From Tetrapyrgos nigripes (taxonomy: Eukaryota > Basidiomycota > Agaricomycetes > Agaricales > Campanellaceae): 64,000 nt of DNA. Below the pieces are notes generated by a model, which saw nothing but the letters and a program-made list of their open reading frames with translations, was not told the DNA's origin and searched no databases. Both the position numbers and the translations under genes were made by a program. Shown one piece after another: positions 45,841 through 55,446 of the stretch. Numbering within the stretch: position 1 is the first letter of the stretch; each line of letters begins with the position of its first letter. The stretch spans positions 305,711 to 369,710 of the forward strand of contig JAACJM010000068.1 of the NCBI GenBank assembly GCA_013368315.1, given 5' to 3'.

Positions 45841-47384
45841 ATGACTATTTCTGCAGATACTTCATCATCTCTTGTCAATGTCCTTGAGTGACGCACGCTA
45901 CAGCGTGCCAAGAAGCTGGAGACTGACTTCTACAGCAACCACTCCACCCCCAACTCCACGATGAAGCTTGGACCGCTTGACCAGCTCGTTCATCCATCGA
46001 TACCAGTTGCCGTCGTCTTCATCTACAGGCGCTCTGAAACATCTGCATCGGAATCTATCTCGATTGAACGCCTAGAACGCGCTCTCGGACTTCAACTGGA
46101 CTACTACCCTCACCTCACCGGTCGTATGCAGACCGATCCTATCGACGATTTCTACATTGCACACATACGGACCGGAGCAATGCTCTTGGTTGCTCAATGT
46201 AGCAAGCCCCTAGATGCGTTCATATCCCCCAAGGTCGCCTTTCCTTGCTGGATTTGCCTGATGCTGGCAACGCGTTACTGGCACCGTACAATCCGGCCAA
46301 TATCGAGGGCTTGTCCGGAGAACCCCTATTCTCTATTCAGTATACGCGTTTCGCGTGTGGGGGTGTATCTTTAGGCGTGAGGCTTCCTCATGCTGTTTGC
46401 GCTGCCGATGGGTACTTGAAGTTCATGAGCAATCTTGCAGAACTTTATCGTGGTCTTGGCTCAATCGATGTCCCGATGCTGACTCGTCCGCCTCATGTTC
46501 ATCCGTATATGGCTAACTCGGACGATATGAGCACGGAAGAGAGGCATACAGCACTTGCATACAAACCGTCGTTGTTGTATCTGGAGCCTAACGACCCCGG
46601 AAGCGCTGCGAGTGACTCGGAGACGACGTCATCCACCAATCCTCCCCCAGTCACTGGCCGTGTATTGCGCTTCTCTGGCTCTGAACTGGAATCTCTCAAA
46701 GCACATGCGACAGATCCGAATAGTGGAAGCTGGGTCACCACGTTTGAAGCCCTCTGTGCACTGTTCCATCAGTGCATTTACCAGGCTCGCCTCCATTACC
46801 AAAAGCAGACCCAGTGTACACTTTCGCCCCCAGATTTTCTCACTCCAGTCAATATCTTGAGCACCTCCAGAGGAATCCCAGACCTTCCGCCCACGTACTT
46901 TCCCAATAATCTCCTCTGCGCCTATTCTGCCTTCTCTCATGACGTCCTAGCGGAAGGCCCACTTTGGCAGATTGCAAAGCAACTGTACGACATGACTCGT
47001 AGCGGTTTCCCGACAGCAGATGAAGTGAAGCAGACCATACAGTGGATTGCTGCCCACCCCGACAAACATCAAATCAGGCCTGGTTTTCGTTACGGGAATG
47101 GCAGCCTCATGATCAGCTCATGGGCAAAGTTTGACATGTACGCCGGAACCGAGTTTGAGGCAGGAGAGAAGCCGGCCTTGGTGGTCCCGCCTTTTACGCC
47201 GATTTCGTTGCTAGACGGTTTGGGCTATGTTTTGCCTACTGAGATGCACGGTCAGAAGACGGGTGGAGATAAGGGTGCTCTTGATGTGTATATAGCGCTG
47301 AGTGAGCCTCTGTGGGAGATCCTTGAAAGGGACGAGCAGCTCGGACGGTTTTCATCAGAGTGGTCCAATACTGCTCGCTCCTGA
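45841..47384 (+). pseudogene. broken BAHD-like acyltransferase (transferase family)
   Basis: Family members move acyl groups from CoA to alcohols or amines, often in secondary metabolism. The best full-length reading starts at the ATG at 45841, about 50 bp after a TATATAA (45787-45793). Codon 17 is TGA (45889-45891); the frame then continues LQRAKKLETDFYSNHSTPNS, LERALGLQLDYYPHLTGRMQ to DAFISPK near 46230, where the frame shifts; it resumes RLSLLDLPDAGNALLAPYNP and runs intact to 47384. The catalytic HxxxD box reads HAVCAADG, so the usual Asp is Ala. A DFGWG-like motif is absent (FDMYAG at that place). A start at 45961 would avoid the stop but not the frameshift. Either a recent pseudogene or a gene with a one-base sequence error; the active-site change argues for loss of catalysis. 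Confidence 0.75.
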
Positions 47385-48289
47385 TACGAGGTTGTCCCGG
47401 TGCCTGTGGAGTTGTCGGGATCCAGATGTGGTCGTAGTGAATTCTTTTCAGATCATAGAGTCCTTTTTGGTAGTCATAACAAAATGTATACCGAAAATAC
47501 CCCAGGATTCTGTGTTTGCCAAAAAAAAAAAAAAGTCCAGATACAAGTGCAATAATGTAAATTTTGGGCTCGTTCTATCTCTACGAGCACCTCGAAGTCT
47601 TTCATCCTACATGCCCAGTGTCTCAAGGATCTGTACGACTTGTCACCCAGTGAAAAGTCCATCGGGTCCCAGAAATTCCCTATCTCGCGCGATGGCACCC
47701 AACCTCACGACGTGAAGAAAAGTACCTTACCTTACTTGCCTTTATCATTATGCGCATTGTTGTGAGCAAAAACACACTAGAAATAACACAAACAAGCTTA
47801 CCTCTAGTCACTAGTGTCCAGTGACTTGAAAATAAAACTACGAACAACCTGCATCTTTGCACAATGATCAAAGGCAGTTCTCAAAGGAGGGTCTCAAAGG
47901 ATGCGAGGATAGACAGACAACCTTATGGACAGTTTACAACGCGACGCCGGAACACATAGTAAGACCCACCCAAGCCCCCGGAGTATGATCCAATGACTGC
48001 AAATAAGGAGAGCCGCGTTCCCAAAGCGAAGGTACACGAGAACAGGCACGTCCTGAATGAGGGAGCTGGGAGATAGGAGAGTATCGGTAGCGTGGACGTC
48101 GTGGTTGTGATGATATAATTCCGTTCGATTTAATGCGAGTACAGTAGTACACAATAAGGACATGACATGAAACGGCAATGAGGCGAGTGGACTTGCGAGG
48201 TCCGATGAGAGAATGAGTAATGCAAAAAGGGTGCGCAGTGTGATGAGATGTAGTAAGTGTAGAAGATATGAAGAGGGAAGAATCGTCAA
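47385..48289. other. no supported gene; flank between acyltransferase and X array
   Basis: Contains an A-run at 47521-47535 and the downstream flank of X copy A. Blocks near 48110-48290 recur downstream of copies B and C (ATTCCGTTCGAT, AATGCGAGTACAG), marking the edge of the duplicated unit. Confidence 0.5.
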
Positions 48290-48911
48290 TCAACCCGCCT
48301 TCTTGGAAAACTTCAAGTCGTAGTCTCTCTGATGAAGGTCCTGCGTATTCGCCAAATACCACGCCGGGGGGCCATAGTCCACTTCTATGGTGTCGATGAC
48401 ATCGTTGACTTGCTCATAATTAGGTACAGACGTGGCGTAGTTGTCCCAAAAAGCGAGGACTACGTTCGCATGGAGAGAGGCGGCCCTTTCGATGGTCATC
48501 ATTCGGCGGCCGACTTTATACTTCGCTTTCATATGATCCAGAGCCTCAGCAGCAGCCTCCCCTGCTGCTGTTGGATCGTCCCAGAGCTGTTTACAGCTCT
48601 TGAAATCGGTAAGACTCTCATCGATTGCGTACTGAAGGACCTCATCGTGGGTGAGACCGAAACCGTAAACGAATAGAGGAGGGTGACGGTTGTACTGTGA
48701 GGGGAGATATATCCACGGGAGGTCTTCCCATGGTTTGTGCGAGATCATGTAGTCGAGACTAAGGAAATTGTTGAGCTATCGAGCTGTTCAGTCAGTATAG
48801 TGGCATTCAAGATAAGATGAGGCTCACCTCCTCGGACACGGGCAGTTTATTGATATCCTCAGCAGCGAGGTTTAAGTTCTGCATTTTCTGAGTTATGTCT
48901 TGAACGGACAT
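48290..48911 (-). CDS. unknown 189-aa protein X, copy A of a three-copy array
   Basis: Not recognised. Two exons: 48911-48828 and 48775-48290, joined over a 52-nt GT-AG intron, 189 aa. Start MSVQDITQKMQNLNLAAEDI, then NKLPVSEELNNFLSLDYMIS, HKPWEDLPWIYLPSQYNRHP, LFVYGFGLTHDEVLQYAIDE, then a variable patch at residues 93-108 (LWDDPTAAGEAAAEAL), then KYKVGRRMMTIERAASLHAN, VVLAFWDNYATSVPNYEQVN, VDYGPPAWYLANTQDL and a basic end KFSKKAG. No signal peptide or membrane span; likely a soluble helical protein. Copies B and C are nearly identical outside the patch. It faces away from plus-strand remnants of an X-like and a Y-like gene. Confidence 0.78.
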
Positions 48912-49830
48912 GATGAGACGAACTTGAAGCTTGAAGACTATGTAGAAGAAAGCAGAGCAGAATCAAAGCAAGCTCGTGGGAATTTTGGTCGAGACTCTCC
49001 TTATCTTTCTCTCATATCCAAAGGAGAGCAATCTCTCTGGCTTTTGTTCTACCATCCACCTCGCTTTGTCTACGAAATCGGCTGCAAGTACAAGGATGTT
49101 TTTCAGTACGCTGTAGAGAATGGCCTTTGTGATTCGGACAATTACGAGGAAGGCTTGAAAGTGAAATGACGGGCTTTTATGCGTGACATTTTTCACCTTA
49201 AAGACACCTTCAAGACTCACCAGGTCACGGTTATAGTCATCCGAGGCTCTGCTTTTCCGCCTAGCGCAGTGGCTCAGGCTGGTCTCTCTTTGGGAGGCAA
49301 AGGTGATTACCGGTGATTTGTCGACAGACTCGTTCGGTACTATGTCCACATCGGATCTTCTTGTCAACCCAGCTGAAATGTTTATCGACCTACTAGGTCC
49401 TGACTCTTCGAACAACCTCGAGAAGTCCATACTAGAACATGAGTACCTTCTCGAAAACCTGGAAATTATGGATCAAATTTTAGCTCAGGGCGCAATGGCG
49501 CTGAAGGTTTACCCTACGTCCCTCAAAATTTTCGTTGCTGCGAATACATCTACGTTCCCAATTTGAAAGTTTCCCCGGTAGCAATGATGACCTCGTCTTC
49601 CCAACATCCTATGCCGCTGAAACTAAAGCAAGCGGGCGACAAAACGCTGAGCTCCTTCCTCAAGATCACCAATCCTTGCGCATGAAACTCATCTTACGGT
49701 AATCGACTGTACGTTTCAGTCGTGACATGTGTAAAACCCTTTCTCAAGGCATGTGTCCTCGATTCTCAAACAAGTTGCACGCCTTCCCTCGATTTCAATA
49801 GATCTGAGTGTGCAGCTTTGTGGCATTCTG
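48900..49830 (+). pseudogene. remnants of an X-like fragment and of partner gene Y, copy A unit
   Basis: At 49050-49160 the plus strand reads HPPRFVYEIGCKYKDVFQYA then VENGLCDSDN, matching protein X (HPPLFVYGFGLTHDEVLQYA) but on the opposite strand to gene X. From about 49230 the sequence matches gene Y: FRLAQWLRLVSLW-like residues, then ILEHEYLLENLEIMDQILAQ, GAMALKVY, AANTSTFPI near 49550 and further pieces (AADAQAKEQ-like) to about 49830. Stops and frame changes break it. A dead, inverted X fragment joined to a dead Y. Confidence 0.65.
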
Positions 49831-50719
49831 TCGTACTATCGTATTTTTTCTGAGGTCACCTAAAGGTGCAGCCTTGGCAGTAGGACAGGAATGGGTCCAA
49901 TGTTCACATCCGACGTGGAACCTCGTCTACGGACTCTTGGAAGGGACGGACTCAGCCTGTTGTTGTCGTTGAACGTACAGCTGTTGGAAGACGACGACGA
50001 CGAGTGACCCGGGCTACCAGGGCGATTCTTGACTTGCAGGTCCCATATGGGGCTGTGTATCCGTATGATCGATTGTTTCGGTTGAAGTCGGCGTATCCTA
50101 CAAGTCTACTATACTACATACAACCACTTGGCACAGTCCTACTTTTTTTATTCTTCTTCCTCTGATTCCCAGGGCCTCGCCTTCGTCGTCAGCCATCACC
50201 TGTATCTTCACTCGTTCATGAATCACTCTTATATTATATATGTACAGGTCCATGCCTATCTCCTAGAACAGTTTTTGCACTTGGCGCAGAGGTCGAGATA
50301 TTACAAGATAATCCAAAAGGCGTACGCGCCAAAAAAAAGTACGCCACTGTACGCGTGTCGACTGCTACCGTCACGCACTCGCCAGTACTCCCTACCCGAT
50401 ATTTGTCTCTGTGATTTGGCAGCTGAGATACAGATCAATGTAACGAAGACCCTCGCAATTAATATTGCGAGAGACTTGTATCCTAATTTGACCCTAATCA
50501 GAGACAGAGCCTCGCCTGCATTGAGACAGCCAAAAAACTTCTACAGTATTCCGTTCGATAGCAGTAATGCGAGTACAGTACAGGAGTATGCAAGGTAACA
50601 CAACAAGGACATGGCATGAAATGAGACGAGTGGTCCGATGAGAGAATGAGTGATGCAAAAAGGGTACGCAGTGTAACAAGATGTAAGAGGAGAAGGTACG
50701 AAGACAGAAGAATCGTAAA

Positions 50720-51336
50720 TCAACCCGCCTTCTTGGAAAACTTCAAGTCGTAGTCTCTCTGATGAAGGTCCTGCGTATTCGCCAAATACCACGCCGGGGG
50801 GCCATAGTCCACTTCTATGGTGTCGACGACATCGTTGACTTGCTCGTAATTAGGTACAGACGTGGCGTAGTTGTCCCAAAAAGCGAGGACTACGTTCGCA
50901 TGGAGAGAGGCGGCCCTTTCGATGGTCATCATTCGGCGGCCGACTTTATACTTCGCTTTCATATGGTTCACAGCCCGAGTAGCAGCCTGCCCTACTGCCG
51001 TGGGAGCGTCCCAGAGCTGTTTACAGCTCTTGAAATCGGTAAGACCCTCGTCGATTGCGTATTCAAGGACCTCATCGTAGGTGAGACCAAAACCGTAAAC
51101 GTATAGAGGAGGGTGACGGTTGTACTGTGAGGGGAAATATATCCACGGGAGGTCTTCCCATGGTTTGTGCGAGATCATGTAGTCGAGAGTAAGGAAATTG
51201 TTGAGCTATCGAGCTGGTCAGTCAGTGGCATTCAAGATAAGATGAGGCTCACCTCCTCGGACACGGGCAGTTTATTGATATCCTCAGCAGCGAGGTCCAA
51301 GTTCTGCATTTTCTGGGTTATGTCTTGAACGGACAT
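50720..51336 (-). CDS. unknown protein X, copy B
   Basis: Two exons 51336-51253 and 51205-50720, again 189 aa, same start, same splice sites (GTGAGC/TAG, a 47-nt intron). Differences from copy A concentrate at residues 93-108 (LWDAPTAVGQAATRAV), with a few others (PLYVYGF, LTYDEVLEY). The C-terminal 80 codons differ from copy A at only a couple of bases, so the copies were duplicated or converted recently. The frame is intact, suggesting selection on the protein. Confidence 0.78.
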
Positions 51337-51344
51337 GATGAGAC

Positions 51345-51850
51345 GAACTGTCCACCTCGCTTTTTTTACGCAATTGGCTGCAAGTACTAGGATATTGTAC
51401 GGTGCGGAGATTGGCCTTTGTGATTCGGGCCCTCGGACAATCACGGGCAAGTTGTGAAGACGCCCGAAGTTGAAGTGAAATGACGCGTCACGCGTGTACT
51501 AATTTATGCGTAGCATTTTACACCTCAAATTTAAAGACACCTTCGAGACTCACCAAATCACGGTTAAAATTGCCCTAGGCTCTGCTTTTGCGCTAGCTAA
51601 CGCTCAGGCTGGTCTCCCTTCGGGAGGCAAAGTTGCCAGAGTTCGTTAAGTCCATATCAAATCTTTTTGTCAAACTCAGCTGAAATGTTCATATTTTGTT
51701 CTACTAAGTATAAGTCCTGGCTCTCTTCAAACAACCTCGTGAAGTCCACACTAGAACATGAGCATCTTCTCGAAAACCGGGCAAACGTGTATCTCCTACA
51801 ATTGGTGCAGAGGTCTAGGTTTACAAGTTGAAGAAGAAAAACGCGCGCAC
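51345..51850 (+). pseudogene. X-like and Y remnants, copy B unit (more eroded)
   Basis: HPPRFFYAIGCKY near 51350-51390 followed by a stop, then Y-like blocks (GCTCAGGCTGGTCTCCCTTC near 51602, ACTAGAACATGAGCATCTTC near 51750) matching the copy A remnant and intact Y at 53133-54504. No open frame remains. Confidence 0.6.
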
Positions 51851-52171
51851 CCAATTTTCCTCAACCAGTCTCGACCTCAACCAGAACCATAACATACTCC
51901 CTTATCCTTCTCAATGTTTTGTCTCTGTGATTTGGACAAATAATGTAACGCAGGCGGCAGAGTCTTTGGAGACTTTCACCCTAGATATACAGTATAATTC
52001 CGTTCGATAGCAGTAATGCGAGTACAGGAGTATGCAAGGTACACAACAAGGACATGACATGAAAAGAGGCGTATGGAGTTGCAAGGTCCGATGAGAGAAT
52101 GAGCGATGCAAATAAGGTACGCAGTGTGATGAGATGTAGTAAGAGTAGAAGATATGAAGAAGAATCGTCAA

Positions 52172-52793
52172 TCAACCCGCCTTCTTGGAAAACTTCAAGC
52201 CATAGTCTCTCTCATGAAGGTCCTGCGTATTCGCCAAATACCACGCCGGGGGGCCATAGTCCACTTCTATGGTGTCGATGACATCGTTGACCTGCTCGTA
52301 ATTAGGTACAGACGTGGCATAGTTGTCCCAAAAAGCGAGGACTAGGTGCGCATGGAGAGAGGCGGCCCTTTCGATGGTCATCATTCGGCGGCCGACTTTA
52401 TACTTCGCTTTCATATGTTTCAGAGCCGCAGTGAAAGCATCCCCTGCTGCCGTGGAATTTTCGAAGAGCTGTTTGCAACTCTTGAAATCAGAAAGACCCT
52501 CGTCGATTGCGTATTGAAGAACCTCCTCGTGAGTGAGACCGAAACCGTAAAAGAATAGAGGAGGGTGACGGTTGTACTGGGAAGGGAAATATATCCACGG
52601 GAGGTCTTCCCATGGTTTGTGCGAGATCATGTAGTCGAGAGTAAGGAAATTGTTGAGCTATCGAGCTGGTCAGTCAGTATAGTGGCATTCAAGATAAAAT
52701 GAGGCGCACCTCCTCGGATACGGGCAGTTTATTGATATCCTCAGCAGCGAGGTCCAAGTTCTGCAGTTTCTGGGTGATCTCTTGGACGGACAT
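52172..52793 (-). CDS. unknown protein X, copy C, head to head with intact Y
   Basis: Two exons 52793-52710 and 52657-52172 (189 aa); donor GTGCGC instead of GTGAGC. Variable patch LFENSTAAGDAFTAAL at residues 93-108; backbone otherwise almost unchanged (LHAHLVLAFWDNY, DLHERDYGLKFSKKAG). Its ATG lies 339 bp from the ATG of Y on the other strand, so the two probably share a bidirectional promoter. This is the only unit in which both members are intact, so it may be the parental arrangement. Confidence 0.8.
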
Positions 52794-53132
52794 GATGAGC
52801 TGGGGTAGGAATTGAGAAGAGTCACGCTAAAAGGAAGTTGACGTGGGAACAACTTCGTTGATTTCTGTAAATAGAGTCACACAGTACAGCACCACCAAGA
52901 CTCGTTGAATCCTCGGGCCTCGAGAACCATATCTCTTTCTTCCAGAAAAGGCGAATAATGCCCACTACGAATAACAAATGGCGTTACCGAGAACAATAGC
53001 ATTTCCTAAAATCACAGCCTCGATGAACATCTATTTTGTCCCCTAAAAGGCGAACAATGTTACCTTCGAACAATAAGTTTCCATCATGCACATGAATCTA
53101 GAAGAACACTCCTTTCTTCCCGTCCACCAAGC

Positions 53133-54504
53133 ATGGATGCAGCCAGTGATAGACTCCCCACCACTCTCGAGGAACTAGAGGCCCTCGTCGAGGCTAGGGC
53201 GCAGCGTATGGTGAGTCCATAAAGATACACAGTCACTCAACCTGTTAAATCCCTCTGATTTACCTTTATGAACGCAGCTTCAACAGGAAACCAACCTACA
53301 AAGCGCTAAACTTCAAACGGCCTACGATTATGCTGAAGAATTCGCGAACCATGAAAGCCACTATTATCCCTTACTTGTTCTGCTCGCGATGTCTCCAACT
53401 ATCTTCATAAGAACCCATGTACTGGGTTATAACTTTATTACGGGTCCCCAGCATCTCCTGATTCCCAACGGCTGGAAAGACATCTCTACCAGGAATTATC
53501 TCAATATCTTCCCCGACGAAGCGCTGCTTTTGCGCCTAGCGCTGCTCAGGCTGGTCTGTTTGTTTGAAGCCAAAGTGATATGGTTGCCAGGGTTTGGTAA
53601 GTGCACATCTAATTTTCTTGTCAATCAGCTAAACATTTATCACCTTATTAGTGCTTGGATCCTGGGACAACCTCACAGCAAGGTCACGGTGCATACTAGA
53701 ACATAAGGTTCTTCTCGAAAACCGGGAGATCATGGGTCAGGTATTAGTTCAGGGTGCAATGGCCCTGAAGGCCTACCACGAGCCTTACATCCCTCACTTT
53801 TTCGTCGGCGCAAACACTTTTACGCTCTTCCGATTCGACTCTTTCCCCGATAGCAGCAACCTAGTCTTCCCAGTATCTTATGCCGCTGATGCTCAAGCCA
53901 AGGAGCAACAGATCGCTGAGCTGCTTCCTGAAGACCACGCTCCTAAGATTCTAATGTTCGCAAAGCCCGTTTTTAGTAGAGGCCCTGCGAATCGACTCCG
54001 CTTCAGTTCAGACATGTGCAAAGCCATTTCATGGATGTACTCTCGGTTTTCAAATGACTTGAGCTTTCTGCCCTCCACGCTGTTCGAGATTCCTATAGAT
54101 CTGACTGTGCAGGTATGTGCATTTTCTCGCACTAGCGTTGACTAATAGATGAAATGTCTTGACAGCTGCCCGAAGATACTGAGAACACCGATACATATGT
54201 CAAAAACTGGTATAGTGAGTTACCACCATCGACCACCGACCACGACCATGCCCAGGGACCACAATCTCCAGCCGTCAATGACTCAGAAGTTGATAACGCG
54301 TCCCCTTACCCTCCCAAGCCCAAAAAACGCAAACAATCCGTCAGAAACCCAGTTGTTGAGGTGGAGGGCTACCCTGGGCCTGTGGCCGGTCCATCCAATG
54401 ATGGTAGTCCGCCGAGCACTCCTCGGCGAGTGGGGCGGCGACCGGAGGCAGGGAATGCTCGGAAGGAGAGACCTACAGGTCTCAAGAGGAAGAAGGCAGA
54501 CTGA
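53133..54504 (+). CDS. unknown 398-aa protein Y, probably nuclear, partner of X
   Basis: Not recognised. Four exons in phase: 53133-53210, 53278-53596, 53652-54112 and 54166-54504. Start MDAASDRLPTTLEELEALVE, then an all-helical-looking N-terminal domain (LQTAYDYAEEFANHESHYYP, MSPTIFIRTHVLGYNFITGP, YLNIFPDEALLLRLALLRLV), then ILEHKVLLENREIMGQVLVQ, AYHEPYIPHFFVGANTF, KAISWMYSRFSNDLSFLPST. The last 110 residues look disordered: acidic, then basic clusters PPKPKKRKQSVR and GLKRKKAD, which resemble nuclear localisation signals. Two decayed copies lie at 49.2-49.8 and 51.6-51.8 kb. Head to head with X copy C. Confidence 0.75.
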
Positions 54505-55446
54505 GAGGATCGCTTGCCATGATAAGATGATGAAAATTTCGCTATAGCTAATAGGTGTACATTTAATTTTCTGTACTTGTAGTCATTGTTAGCCTTCAGA
54601 ATATCCAGCCATTGCCAAAGTCTCTGGACCTCGGTTATCCCAAACTGACTTTTGCGTATCCTACTTAGTAGTCAAACGTTGGTCAAACGTCTTACCGACT
54701 CTTACGGTAAAAGAAAGAATGAAATGTACACGCCGCGCAGGAATGAATGTTAGGTGGATGAAAGTTTGAAAGGAAACCCGAAATATACGATTACGAAGAT
54801 TCAGCTAATAAATGATTTGAGATTTGCTATGTTTTCCACCTACCGAGCATTTTTATGTATCCAAACTCATTTTCGACTTGAAAGGAACCACTAAGTATGG
54901 AAGAAATAGAAACTTGCTGGTATACTTGATGATTACACTTCGGTAGAATCCGTTAAGTATCTTACGGTGATAAAACTTCAAGGAATCGTCACGTTTCTCA
55001 AGGCAATGTATACGAGTGGTTTCCCAATTACTTTCTGATCTACACAGAAACGTGATGTATCCTACAGCCAGAAACCTAGCGCCTCCTGAGCTGACGCTAA
55101 CTAGAGACTGGGCTTCTGACTGGCGTCGTCTGACCAGCAGCATATATGTGCAGCTGAGTATACTGAATACTAGTACAACCTACTAGATACAAACGATACA
55201 GAAAATAGAAAGAGCATTGTAACACAGCACTATCGTACAACAGAGCAATTAATCACAGCACAGTTCAATCACCGAGTTCACCCACGAGAGGACGTTTCAA
55301 CTTGATATCCTCTTTTGAAGCCTTTTCCGTTCTGCGCTTTTGCTCTTGCACTGAATACACCCATAGCTAAATACGCTTCATCCTCCAATCTCGCAACAAT
55401 CAATCCATTTCATTTCGGTGTACACATTTACCGCTTCATTCTCCAA
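54505..55446. other. no supported gene; flank between Y and the DNA transposon
   Basis: Short frames only. The left end of the DNA transposon should lie in or near this stretch, but no terminal inverted repeat partner could be matched by eye to 62.2-63.1 kb. Confidence 0.4.

Noticed and set aside
48290..48676. Plus-strand 114-codon frames opposite each X gene
   Set aside because: They are antisense shadows; the same shadow recurs only because gene X is conserved.
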